A stretch of 64,000 nucleotides of DNA from Adiantum capillus-veneris (lineage: Eukaryota > Streptophyta > Polypodiopsida > Polypodiales > Pteridaceae): positions 54,350,268-54,414,267 of the forward strand of contig CM043944.1 in assembly GCA_014529385.2 (NCBI GenBank). The letters are read 5' to 3'. The position numbers were made by a program, and so were the translations under genes. This document shows positions 11,103 through 21,999 of this stretch, one piece after another. Within the stretch, counting starts at the first letter, position 1; each line of letters opens with the position of its first letter. The notes beneath the pieces are model-generated. The model saw nothing but the letters and a program-made list of their open reading frames with translations. It made no database searches and was not told the origin of the DNA.

Positions 11103-13990
11103 TTGATGACGACCATGGCCTTGAGAGGTTCCGATTTGGTGTTGCTATGGTTAGTAGGAGAGTACGAGAGACATTTATGTTATCGAGATCGATATACCGA
11201 TCGCTATTTTGTGAGACTTCAACCTCATGATCACTCTACTCATGCTTCTCAATCAGTTAGATCCAGAGCCCACCCCAAGAGTTCTGATCATCTCATAGAT
11301 TTGTTAGATGTACTCTATCAAGTACAAAATATCCATTCTAGACATGAGATCTCAGTACCATCCCTAGAGGATGTTGCAGACACACGATACCATCCAGTGA
11401 CAGTCTAGTTACGGCGTATTCATGATAGTTTTTTGTATGTTGATGATGATGCATGCATGTATTTGAGAGAGTCACAGATGCCTCTACCAGAGCCTCAGGT
11501 AGATTTGGGTAGATCCATGGGTAGTAGGACCTATTATGGCTTTGATGATTATAGTACCTACATGATGATTTTTGGCCTACCTTATCGACCTATCCCTAGC
11601 CCTAGATCACCTACATCTAGTGTCGGCACTGAGCTTGAGTCCACATACACAACTAGATCACCCATTAGACCCCACCTCTAGGATTTCTACCTAGACCTAT
11701 TGCTCCACAGGACTCTATCGATGACCATAGATCTAGGTTGACACTGGAGATTGACCAGTCTCGGGAGCAGTTATTGAGAGAGCCACGCACAGAGACCGAG
11801 ACCAGATTGACATCAGAGTCCTCACAGACACCACACAGAGCTAGATTCGGCATGATGAGCACTTCACAACTATGTTTACGATGAGATTAGAGCCACCACG
11901 AGTCATCGAGATGAGAGCACTCACCGTGAGTGCACCACACATAGAGCCATTGACTATGAGACGATTACATTGTGGACCCATGAGAGAGCATCGACAGCCT
12001 TTGGTGACGGAGCATACCATGCATTTACCTAGAGAGGCTGTTACTACCACAACATTGAGGCATATTGATGTTTCAGGATCACATGACCATGAGAGAGTTA
12101 TGTCACATGGGGCTATAGTTTCAACGACTGACACGGGTCCTACGATGAGAGATGAGCTACACGAGCTAGCCATGTCTACTCTACGGACAGATAGACCTAT
12201 GCTAGTCTTGTGTGGTGAGAGGATGGGATTATGCATATTTCATGATCTGAGCCGATCGAGTTTCTTTCAGAAACTCAAGCGCTTTGTTCAGGATCCTCCC
12301 ACACATCAGTTAGTGCGAGTTATGCCTAACCCAGGCATGCCAGGATCTTTTAGAGATGAGTATGATGCGATGTACTTGCCGATGTTTGAGATTGAGTTAC
12401 AGACCATAGAGCCTTTATCATATGACGCGTCCCTAGATACGCATACTCATCCCACATTGGTAGAGTTGTATAGAATTGAGTAGACAAAGACATATGTTGA
12501 CAACTATGGATGTAGATACACACGAGAGTCTAGCACATCTAGTGAGTTATGTCAAAGAGTGACTGCCATGCTTTCGTTTGATTGAGATCCTCAAGAGCGT
12601 GTATATAGAGGCACTGATCATGCCATCTATGTGCTGACTATTGGAGTGAGATACACACCTAGATTATTGATCAATCGAGCACATTGTAGCACTAGACTAC
12701 CTACTACAACTTTAGCCCACCAGTCTGGTCATAGATCACCTCCTACACCCATGAGTGAGTGTGATCCTCTACGAGAGATTACTAGGACTATGCCACCCCT
12801 AGATGGAGCTCTTGAGCTTAGCCTACCACAGAGTGAGCTTCATAGCTTAGATCAGCATGAGACCAATGACATAGAGCTGACATGTGTTGCTCATCATCAT
12901 GATGTGCAGCAGAGTGACACATTAGTGACTGATTCACCTACAGAACACCCACATCACATAGATGTTGCCATAGAGCCATCTATTCTTGCAAAGACACAAT
13001 CTCATTCCTCGATCATAGAGAGAGCAGATACAATTGCAGAGACATTGACACATGAGGTACCTCTAGACCACCACACAGATACCACACATATAGAGGTCAC
13101 ACCACATATCATTGAGCCTACACAGACTAGTATGTCCTCTAGACATTTACATCATGAGGATAGACGAGCACCTTCGAGATTCTATTGGAGACCACTAGGA
13201 TTGTCTGATTCTGAGCGAGCATTAGAGCCTTCTCTAGATAGAGTTTAGAGTAGTGCTACCAAGGAGTTACCCCTTCCACATCAGATATAAAGATCTACAC
13301 CCAGAGCTTCCTATAGGACTCGACGAGTATATGTTCCATGAAGAATGATGACACTTATGTGTGGATAGAGAGCTAGATTACACATGATGGATTATCACAT
13401 GGTTGGCTCACATCTAGACAATCACTAGAGGCACAGAGTTATTATGAGGGACATAGACATATTTGGGCTCCCAAGTTGAGAGCTATAGCACATAGTGAGC
13501 ATTCACGACCACATTTGATTACGATAGACTTGAGAGAGATTTCTAGACCTTCTAGAAGATCTCACAGATCATTTTTAGAGAGACCACAACCACAGAGACT
13601 GTGTCTGAGAGAGAGATATTTACATTCACATGTGAAGAAATCTCCCAATGACCTCCTCATGAGATTGAAGGGATTGAAGATTTGTCTACCAAAGAGCCGA
13701 CCACCTATCACATCATAGGTTGACACTAGTCATAGCTTGTCTGAGGTTTCCATTGACCATGTTGTTGAATTAGAGCTTGGCAAGAGTCATCCATTCAGGG
13801 ATCTTGAGCCACATAGTTCATTGACCACACAGTCACAGATTGATGTTATCCCTAGATCCAGTAGTTGTGCTATAGATTCTACCATTGACATGGAGCTAGG
13901 TGCTAGCTAGTTGATGACCATTATAGAGAGAGCTAGGAGACTACAGGTTTTATTGTTTGGAGAGAGTTCTCTTATCCCTTCCTATCATGG
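11103..13990 (+). pseudogene. LARD-1 ORF of unknown function
   Basis: Five open stretches (11103-11408, 11433-11681, 11872-12483, 12631-13248, 13476-13718) use only two frames and are separated by single stops and two or more shifts. They look like the remains of one reading frame of about 900 codons. Frame continuity extends to about 13990, where the palindrome begins. The protein is rich in Thr, Ser, His, Arg, Asp and Glu, with stretches such as SREQLLREPRTETETRL and HHHDVQQSDTLVTDSPTEHP. No zinc knuckle, DSG protease, YxDD or DDE residues are visible. I do not recognise a family. It could be a highly diverged Gag or an accessory protein of Athila/Tat-like elements. That a frame is preserved over 2.9 kb argues it was once selected. 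Confidence 0.55.
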
Positions 13991-14305
13991 AAAGTAGTAC
14001 ACCTGGAGATATGTGCTGCATATCCTCAATAGCCAAGGGAGAAAACATGTGAAGCTAGAACTCCAGATGTCCATGCTATGTGAAAGCTAAAGTCCATCTA
14101 TGCTGCAAAATCATAAACAAAACACTACCACCTAGAGGGACATAGACACCTTTCTAGGTGGTAGTGTTTTGTTTATGATTTTGCAGCATAGATGGACTTT
14201 AGCTTTCACATAGCATGGACATCTCGAGTTCTAGCTTCACATGTTTTCTTCCTTGGCTATTGAGGATATGCAGCACATGTCTCCAGGTGTACTACTTTCC
14301 ATGAT
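13984..14305. repeat. 322-bp near-perfect inverted repeat
   Basis: Arms 13984-14136 and 14153-14305 are each 153 nt, with a 16-nt loop (14137-14152). By eye only three positions mismatch. The left arm starts ATCATGGAAAGTAGTAC and the right arm ends with its complement. It starts where the LARD-1 ORF ends. A transcript through it would form a long double-stranded hairpin able to feed small-RNA production. Short TTTATGTTTGTGG repeats follow the right arm. An assembly or cloning artefact cannot be excluded. Confidence 0.9.
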
Positions 14306-15008
14306 TTATGTTTGTGGAGATTTATGTTTGTGGCAATTTATGTTTGCTAATTGTTGTATTCCATGGTTTGATCAAGTGCATTTAGATAGGTTTTGTTATC
14401 TGCCATTAAAGATGTATAAACTTGTCTTTGCTTTAGTTAATTGACCTTAAGTTTAATCTTATTGATGAGCCTTGATGTTAGGAGACCGTGACTTTAGGTT
14501 AACCAATTCACTTGACCAATAGTTTTTATTGGAAGTATTATTTGAGTGTTTGAGACCTTAGAAGTGTTTTAAGCATAGAGAGGCTTGCTCACTCAAACAA
14601 CAACGACCACTAGTGAGACTACAAAGGAAATGGAAGCAAAAGTTGGAAGAGAAATCCCAGCTTCATTGTATTGCCTATGGTATTAGAGTCCTAGAGGTTC
14701 CCAGTGTGGGCGCTTTTCTTTGAGAAGCAAAAAGCCCCAGGCATACAAAATAAACACACATGTTTAAAAAGAAAGAAAAACAAAAGAAAAATGAAAAGAA
14801 AGAAAAAAAGACATGAAAAAGACTTCCATTGAGCTTCAAGTAAATAATTCAAGCTTTTGTTCGGAGTTGTGAGAGTTAGTAAGCTAATCAAAGCTAAAAA
14901 ACATAAATAGGGAATCTTACATTTAGATAATCTTTCTAACTTAGCTAGTACTAGAGTAATTGTTTTAACCTTTAGTTGTAGTTAACTAATTGATAGACTC
15001 ATCCATAA
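14306..15008. other. LARD-1 interior without a gene
   Basis: AT-rich sequence between the palindrome and the MITE. Frames are short and unrelated to known domains. Confidence 0.4.
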
Positions 15009-15296
15009 GGGTGAAAGCATGTTAACCTGTCGCGCTTTTTGTGCTAGTTAGCAGTTTCAAGTTAGCAAATCTTCAAAAAGTTGGGCGTCCGGTAAATTTT
15101 TTACAAATAATATCAAAATTTGTCGGAGGTTGTACATTTGGATTCCTTGTTTCAATTGCTTTCTATTGATATATCATATGTCATAGATCTTGGAGATGTA
15201 GCTCAAGTTATTGTACTAGTTAGCATATGTCAAAATTGTGCTAGTTAGCATTGTCCGGGACATGAAAAAGCATGACAAGTTAACATGCTTTCACCC
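15009..15296. mobile_element. MITE of 288 bp inside LARD-1
   Basis: Terminal inverted repeats GGGTGAAAGCATGTTAAC (left, 15009) and its complement (right, ending 15296) continue with partial pairing through the TGTC…GCTTTTT and CTAGTTAGCA segments. Both ends are flanked by ATAA (15005-15008 and 15297-15300), a plausible 4-bp target duplication. No ORF is present. The superfamily is not certain. Confidence 0.7.
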
Positions 15297-15524
15297 ATAA
15301 GCCCAAAAATTTTGATTAATTAATTTTAGTAAGTGCAATTTATTTGTCCTTAATGGCAGTGTAGCATTCCATAATTATTTGTATTCATTCATTAACACAT
15401 ACATGATTTGCCTTTCCTTTATGCTTTATTGCCATATCATTCATCTTGCTACCTCATTGCCTTTTTCTTTTTCAGGTCCATTCTCACATAGCATCTACCA
15501 CGACATGGCTTTGTCAGGGGCGAC

Positions 15525-15543
15525 AAAGCTTAGGAGAAGGCAG
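15525..15543 (+). other. LARD-1 polypurine tract (weak)
   Basis: AAAGCTTAGGAGAAGGCAG precedes the TGTTTGGCAG start of the 3' LTR. It is purine-rich but imperfect. Confidence 0.5.
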
Positions 15544-16299
15544 TGTTTGGCAGTGCAAACACAAAGTAGCAGATGACCTTCAGCTATGCTATTTTTAGCA
15601 TATGCTTATGATGTATTAGCATACGTTGCTTCATTTTTTGAAAGACACATCATTTTGTATATGTAATTTTGACATATTTACGGGCTCTACATGAGTTCCA
15701 GCTTGTATATTTGATGTTACCATGATGCCTAGGAGCTATAGAGATGCACACAATTCTATGCATCTCATGGGCAGCCGGACATATTTTTTATGCCCTAGGT
15801 ATAAAAGTGAAAGTTAGGTCATTTTTTAGGGATCCTCACGTGAGTTAAGCTTTCATGGAAATCTTGTAGAGAAGATAGAGGTGAAGATGTTTGGAGTTGG
15901 AGATTCCTCTTGTGCTCACCTACTTTCTATGGCATGCAATGGAAAGCTACGTGCTCTTGTTCTTCTTTCTCTTTGTCAATTGTGTTTATGGTGTGTAGTT
16001 AAGCATTGATTAGTCTCTAATTAGTGTTTCCCTCTCTCATTTATCTTCAATTTTACATTATTTGTGAGCTCATTGAGCTTTTGATTGATGTGTGTGTGTG
16101 ATTGGTGAGAGTGTGCACCCATTGTTCTCTTGATTGTTGAGATTAAAGAAGATTAGAGAGTAGGCATTGAGTGATTAGCCTTCTCCATAGCTTTCTCTTC
16201 TTCTTAACTCTCTTGATTAGGATCCTCTTCTTGAATTTCTAGTAATTCCATGCCTTCATGCACTAGCCGGGTTATCGATCCATTGGTTTGACATTATGT
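15544..16299 (+). repeat. LARD-1 3' LTR, truncated
   Basis: It aligns with 8278-9034. It stops at ACATTATGT, where the 5' LTR would continue for about 30 more bases. A minus-strand LTR (TGGACTGATAC on the + strand) starts at the next base. Confidence 0.85.
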
Positions 16300-16922
16300 T
16301 GGACTGATACGCCGCGACTGACGCCAGCATAGCGAGAACTCACCTAACATATAATGTCAACTGAGGACGAAGCTGGACCCGCAGGCACGTGGAAGCAAGC
16401 ATAAGGTGTCAACCTACACTCGAGCGACTCCTAACTAATTCCTACAGAGGTCTTTACCAATTGTCTAAGTCACAGCCGTCAAGAGTGCATAAGAGAAAAC
16501 TTCCTACAACGCTTTCTAGAGCCGAACACCCATCAAACAATCTCGAAACACCATAGAGCTTGAAGGAGACTCTACTAACACCAATAGGTTGCTCTCCCTA
16601 AGGTCTATGAACCAAAACCACAACCCAAAACACCCGGTGCAAAATCACGTAGGATGTCTGGTTGAAATTTGCAGGTCTTCATTTCCAAAATCTAAAGTGC
16701 CTAATGTGTAGCTCTACTCAATGTGAACGCGTGGATATGCTGCAATGCAAAATCGGACAACGTATGCTCACCCAATCACCAGATGAAGCTCGTAGAAGGA
16801 GCTCACAAATCTGGACCGTACGCGCACAATGTAGGTATCGGCACGTAGCTCTTGTCGATGGCAACACGCTGCACTTCTCCGCACTCGTTTCCGACCACCG
16901 GTGCACACGTAACATCAAGATG

Positions 16923-16964
<42 letters not shown>

Positions 16965-17251
16965 ATACACACTACGCTCACTCAAAGAGTTCAAAACTTG
17001 TTTTTAAAATGACAAAAGGTATTTCATTAAGGTCAAAAAGTGGTATATATACCTTACAATTCTTAAACCCTAAAGTTCCAAATCAACCAACTACTCCATC
17101 TAACTATCAAAACTGGGATACAATCTCGAAACTTCTGTAAGTCCCAATATTTACAAGGTGAAAAATCAGGTTTCCTCAATAAATGAATAATTACAAAAAA
17201 TAATAATCTTCCAAGTAGTTAGTTGCCGTGGGGTGTGTCCAGCTCCCAACA
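16300..17251 (-). repeat. LARD-2 3' LTR
   Basis: In element sense it starts TGTTGGGAGCTGG directly after the polypurine tract and ends CAGTCCA at the LARD-1 junction. It holds a palindromic TATA-like GGTATATATACC (17042-17053) and a CT microsatellite (16925-16962). A half copy of the leader palindrome (CACGTAGGATGTCT) is at about 16648-16661. Confidence 0.65.
17042..17053 (-). promoter_or_regulatory. TATA-like box in LARD-2 LTR
   Basis: GGTATATATACC is about 200 bp into the LTR in element sense. It is self-complementary, so direction comes from the element. Confidence 0.4.
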
Positions 17252-17270
17252 CTCCCCCCCTCCTTGCTCG
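17252..17270 (-). other. LARD-2 polypurine tract
   Basis: In element sense, CGAGCAAGGAGGGGGGGAG lies directly before the LTR start TGTTGGG. It resembles the tract at 2132-2146. Confidence 0.75.
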
Positions 17271-17360
17271 TGTCGTCCCCGACATGGCCACTGATCTGCT
17301 TCTTCATCGTATGGTTTCACGCATCTTGATCAGTGATTCGTATCTTGCATGCAGATTCAT

Positions 17361-17540
17361 CATTGTTGGGCCAAAAATATCAGTGTTTATTGTGAAGAAG
17401 CCGGTGTAGAACGCTTCTTCAAAGGCCTAGAGGTGATAGGATGGTAGAAACATTGTTGGGCCGAAAATATCAGTGTTTATTGTGAAGAAGCCGGTGTAGA
17501 ACGCTTCTTCAAAGGCCTGGAGGTGATAGGATGGTAGAAA
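17361..17540 (-). repeat. 90-bp in-frame tandem duplication
   Basis: Two units (17361-17450 and 17451-17540) differ at about two bases. Each encodes MFLPSYHLQAFEEAFYTGFF plus ten residues, so the LARD-2 protein carries this block twice without a frame change. Confidence 0.9.
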
Positions 17541-18354
17541 CATTATCCTTTGATACAGCGCATGTATCACCTCCTTGAAAGGCTGACCAGACAGATCATA
17601 GGCACATCTGTAAGTATCTTGGAAGAAGAAGATACTGCCTGTCACCTGTTTTCTGTCACCTGGCCTACCTTGAATGTCTCAAATACTGCTAAAAGGGTTT
17701 TGCAGATTTTCTTCATCATGATGCATGTAAGGTCAGGTGAGCCAGTGAACAATTTGATGGCGCCTGTTAGGGTTTTCACCATGTATTGGACACTTATTCT
17801 CTCACCTGCCTTCAAGCCCGACAGCTTAGGGTAATTCAGCCAAGTGGGTTGGCTCCTTTGTAAGATCTATTGGGCTTTCCACGTCCTGATCCTTGGTAGA
17901 GGACAAAAGCTGAGGTTGTCTCTGATGTTTTTCGGTGCCTCTACCAAGTGGATTAGGTATTGTGGGTACTTTGTGAGCCAAACCTTCCTCCATTTGGGCT
18001 GAGAGTCAACTATTAGCCTGACCCCTTTTGGTTGGAGATATATGTATTGTAGAGTGGCACGGTCGGCTCTTCTCTAATCCTCTTATTGATGGTGGCGGCT
18101 TCGTATTTCAGCAATGGATATGGGAGAGAGGGTTGAAGCCATTCACGCCTGAGGTTGATGGCGTCGATCTTCTGGATAGTCATGGATTTGAAAACCCTCT
18201 GCTCCCACTCTAAGGCTTCCTTTGTTGTCTCTCTAATCTCCACCTCTATTGCCTTACGCAGCTTTTCTTCCTCCTCCCGTGTCAGATCTTGTGGCTCTTG
18301 AGAGGATCCTTCTAGGATTTCCTCTTGCATAGGTGTGTCCACCGGATCTTCCAC
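17427..18354 (-). pseudogene. LARD-2 protein, C-terminal part
   Basis: Stretches at 18354-18013 and 17645-17427 continue the coiled-coil gene. The first is acidic (EILEGSSQEPQDLTREEEEK) followed by basic helical segments. A linking frame (about 17650-17830) reads SVQYMVKTLTGAIKLFTGS and FETFKVGQVTENR. The last carries the AYDLSGQP and FLPSYHLQAF motifs shared with the copy at 1.8 kb. Stops or shifts fall near 18012 and 17650. The conserved end motifs suggest a folded domain, but I know no family for it. Confidence 0.55.
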
Positions 18355-18644
18355 ATTTTCTAAATCGATGCCCTCATTGGCTGCTGGCCCTGTGCCCTCT
18401 TGCTCTCCTGCTTGCTGTTCTCTCAGCTCCTCAACCTGCCTTAGGAGTTTCTATTTTTCTGTTTCTGCTTCTTAGCCCATATTCACGAAGAGGTCGTTCT
18501 ATTCAACGTTTATCCTCTCCGCCTCCTCGAGCTTTCTTTTTATACTTTCTACTTTCTCTTGCAGGTATTTTTGGTCTTCTTCCATTCGTGTTTGCATGAC
18601 AATAGACCCTTCTGCCATCATCAATCTTTGCTTTTTCTCTAGAG

Positions 18645-19640
18645 TCAGCTCTTTCTAAAGTTCTTGCATCTGTCCTTCATAAAGTTAGCTTTCCGTAGTG
18701 ATGTGAGTCGAGCTAGTAGCTCTGACTCTGGCAGGAGATGCCGCAGCCTCTGGATGGTTTGATCTTTCACTTTGAGCTGGTCCTTGAGCTCAAGGACCTC
18801 ATCCTGGCTGGCTTCTTGATCTATCTCCTCCTTTTCTTTGGAGTTTCGTATGGCTTCAACTTCTTTAGATTCCTCAGCCAACTGTAGGGTCAGGTTATCC
18901 CTTTTCCTCTCGGCATCTATCAGTGATTTGCTGAGTTGATGACATTCCTCTTCAACTCCTTGCATTCTTTGTGTTGCTGCGTGATTTTCTTCCTCCATTG
19001 CTTGGCATCTTTGCAATGCCCTTGCTAGGCTGGCCTGTAGCTCCGCTTCTCTCTCTTTCTGCCTTTGGCTTTGTTCTTGTAGAGAGTCTACTTCCAGCTT
19101 TATCTTTATTTCCGTGGCCTTGAGAGCTGCCATCTCACTTTTTGAAGCCATGGATTGCGCTCTTAATCGGGTTAGCTTCGTCATCACCACATCCCAATCG
19201 TTGGAGGGCGGGTGCAGGTCCACTGTATCTGTGGCCATTTCTTTTAGTTCTACTAACCTGATGCCTTGCATTTGTTCTTTAGGCCCTGTGCTTGCCAAGT
19301 CAAATGCAACTGTGGCAACTTCTTCTTTTGTGTATCCTGCAGCTAGCAGGTCCAAAAATGTGCCGTATTCTTTGTTTGGCTTTGTCTCCTCACTTTTGGG
19401 ATTAACCTCTTCCCTTTCTTGACTTTGTTCTCACTTGGGCTCCTCCTGGCCTTTGTGTTTGTCTTCCTCCATTTTATCTTCTTGTGGAGGGCTCTGAGGA
19501 GGTGGTGAGGGCGGTGGGCTGGGTTTAGGGTTGGCCGGTAGAGATGTAGGTATTTTCTTTAAATCTCTGTCTGCCTTAGTTTTTCTTTCTCTCTCTTGGC
19601 TCTCTTGCTCATCTAGCAGTTTCTGCCGTATTTGATCCAC
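18645..19640 (-). CDS. LARD-2 protein, proline-rich linker and long coiled coil
   Basis: The 19640-19431 segment is Lys/Glu-rich, then proline-rich (KPSPPPSPPPQSPPQE). One stop (about 19431) separates it from the 236-residue frame 19355-18645. From about residue 60 onward that frame is almost all heptad-like coiled coil (EIKIKLEVDSLQEQSQRQK; LKDQLKVKDQTIQRLRHLL). Coiled coils usually mediate multimerisation, so a structural, Gag-like assembly role is possible but unproven. Frames above and below belong to the same gene. The element is broken by a few stops, so no working protein is expected. Confidence 0.55.
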
Positions 19641-19916
19641 TTCCTCCTACGTGAAAGGTACATGCGGTATATTTTCTGAGGCGGCATCAAGAATCTCAAA
19701 ATTTTTGATATAATCCTCGAATTTGTCCCTTTGCACTCTTTGGGATGATACCGACATTGATTCTAGAGAAGGATTCCAGAGTTCACTTAAATCATCCTTA
19801 AGGGCTCTTTCTGCTCAGAAGCTCTGCATCAGCCGCTCTAGTCTTGCCGCTTTTTGTGACTTTGTCTCTTTTGCAGGCACTTGGGAAAATTCTTTCTTTC
19901 CTTTCTTTTGTTCTGG

Positions 19917-20831
19917 CTACTCTTCTTGAACAGGCTCTAGCCGTCTTTTCAGTCTTGTGGCAACCCTTGGTGCTCTTTGTGGCTCGTCCTCTTTGTCTTC
20001 TTTTAGCCTCAGCCAGTCGTTCTGAGATGGGGGGTCAGGCCATCTTCCTTTTGCGTGTAATGCCCCATAAATCACCTTAGTGATTAGTTCTCCTGGCACA
20101 ATATAAGTTGGCTTCTTGTTACCCATCTTCACTAGGTTGTCATGTAAATATGCTGCATAGTTGATTATCTTTGGAGTGCTCTTCATCATTGCCCAAGCGA
20201 ACGTCATGGAAATGGCTCCTAGCGGCATTCGGTACTTTTGTGGCCGCTTCGGGCACATATGGAAGTATTGGTTGTACAACTGACTCATGATTTCCACTCT
20301 TGGGTTGGCAATATCTTCAAAAGTGTAGTTTTCTTTCTTCTCATTGTACACCTTGGCATCATCCCTTCTTTTAGTTACACTATCCCCCTTGTTGGAGAGG
20401 TCTAGTGCATCTGCTACAACTTGCTCAATGATGATTATTTCTATTTCTGGCCTGCCTTGTAGATCTGTTACTCTAGCCACTCCGTCTTCTTTGATGGTCG
20501 TCACAAACTCCCAGACTCTCTTTATGTCCACCCCTGCCGGCACTGCTTCAAAGTAGTTGTGGAGATCAATATTCTCCAAGTACCCGGCCATCTTGCTTCT
20601 TACGAATTCATTGAGTTCTCACGGCAGCATTGGTAGCTCGCTCACATTCCCTTCAGTTTCTTTGAACACTCCTTGGTAGATCTTTAGGTTGTTGGACTCT
20701 AATAGATCTTCTTGGATCCATGTGTTAGTGGGATTTAGTGTTCCTTCTGGTATGACGAAGGGCTCCACTTCTTCTAGGTAGTCCTTTATGGTCATTCTTT
20801 TCTTCTTTGCCGGTGACTTCGTGGCTGCCAT
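19917..20831 (-). CDS. LARD-2 protein, N-terminal domain of unknown function
   Basis: The start at 20831 gives MAATKSPAKKKRMTIKDYLE, a basic N-terminus. A stop near 20619 is followed by a 224-residue open stretch from 20591. That stretch is globular: TKRRDDAKVYNEKKENYTFE, LYNQYFHMCPKRPQKYRMPL and ELITKVIYGALHAKGRWPDP. Its layout recalls the N-terminal domain of plant proteins annotated as putative plant transposon proteins, which have an alpha-helical domain before a proline-rich and coiled-coil tail. I cannot confirm this without a profile search. It lies downstream of a repeat-rich leader and upstream of the coiled-coil part on the same strand. Confidence 0.5.
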
Positions 20832-20929
20832 AGATCCTGTTGCACTCAGTAGTCCGAAGTTAGCGTTTTTTGCATATTAGCTGAGAAACTGAGTTTTAAC
20901 TATCCAAATGACTTGAAAATTGAAAATAA

Positions 20930-21890
20930 AGCTTAAAAGGAACTTGTGAAGCTGTGGATGTGCTCACAGTGCAATTCTGGCCAGAATTTTCCATTTAGTT
21001 ATCCTACGCGTAGGATGTCTTTTTCATCAAAATTGGTTGATACTTGACATGCTGGTAGTGTATGGCTTATGGAGTATGGCTATATGCTTGGATATGGATT
21101 TGGATATCAAAAAGTGGATTTTTTGGGCTGATTCAGGCTTTACGTCACAAATTGGGTAGAAAGTCCATAACAGGTAGCAATTGATATTCAAATGGGTTGA
21201 AAATTGGTATATGGGCTCATTGCACCATGGTATTGGCTCCCATGATGTAACTCTTTGCACAGAAGGTCCAAATTATGTTGAAGACATCCTACGCGTAGGA
21301 TGTCTATTTCATCAAAATGACATGAGATTTGTTCTGTGGGTAGTCCTTGGCCTATGGAACATGGCTATACTCTTGGATTTGGATTTGGACAAGGATTGAT
21401 GCTTGTAAGAGCCTGTGTAGTGTTTTTGGTCTCAAAAAGTGTATCTTGAAGGTGTTGGGGGTCAAAAATGATTAGAATGGCTTCAAAATTGATATATGAG
21501 GTCTTGATGATGAGGTGATTGGATCTAGAATGAACAAACATCCTCTGTAGGCCAAAAATGTCAAATAAACATCCTATGCGTAGGATATCTACTTCACCAA
21601 TTTTTGCTTCTGACCATACAGATTGGTTGGTGATGTGCTTGTGAATGTGTTTTGCAAGTTTCATGTGATTTGGACAAGATTTGGTAGGTCTATATGGCCC
21701 ATTATTGCCTCTATGCCCTAACTTTGTGTTTTTTCATGCATATGAGGTCAATTTTGGTCCAAATGTGATGAGACTTGGTGGATAGCATGTAAAGGTCATT
21801 CAAAAAATGTGTATGATGAAAAATGTTGGGATCTGTGCCCAAAAATGCCCTTGAGACATCCTACGCGTAGGATGTCTCCTGATGATTTTT
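20930..21890. repeat. Tandem 285-bp repeats with CG palindrome
   Basis: The palindrome ATCCTACGCGTAGGAT is centred at about 21008, 21293, 21578 (one variant half) and 21865, giving spacings of about 285, 285 and 287 bp. Surrounding bases are also related (for example TGTCTTTTTCATCAAAAT versus TGTCTATTTCATCAAAAT, then GGATATGGATTTGGATAT versus GGATTTGGATTTGGACAA). In copies 2 and 4 the perfect palindrome extends to 24 and 26 bp. It lies in the presumed leader of LARD-2. Confidence 0.85.
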
Positions 21891-21999
21891 CATGGATTGT
21901 GCCCCTAGTGCCTCCCCTTAGTCCCCCTGAGTCCCTTTCAAGCCTAATTTCAACAAAAAAGTCAAATGGATAGAGAATAACTCCCTGTGTGGACTTCAG

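Larger units (their letters stand above)
8278..16299 (+). mobile_element. LARD-1, non-autonomous LTR retrotransposon
   Basis: Two direct repeats of about 760-790 bp (8278-9066 and 15544-16299) bound a 6.5-kb interior. A tRNA-Asp-type primer site sits one base after the first LTR, fixing the element on the + strand. The interior has a long AT-rich leader (9087-11102) with no gene, a decayed ORF (11103-13990) without any protease, RT, RNase H or integrase motif, a 322-bp palindrome, a MITE and a purine-rich stretch before the 3' LTR. This is the layout of a large retrotransposon derivative (LARD). The tRNA-Asp primer suggests a relation to the Athila/Tat branch of Ty3/gypsy. The 3' LTR is cut at 16299 by LARD-2, so a target duplication cannot be checked. 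The LTRs differ at roughly 20 sites by eye. Confidence 0.85.

Noticed and set aside
20930-21890. CRISPR-like array
   Set aside because: Regular spacing but 285-bp units with related spacers; this is a tandem repeat in plant DNA.
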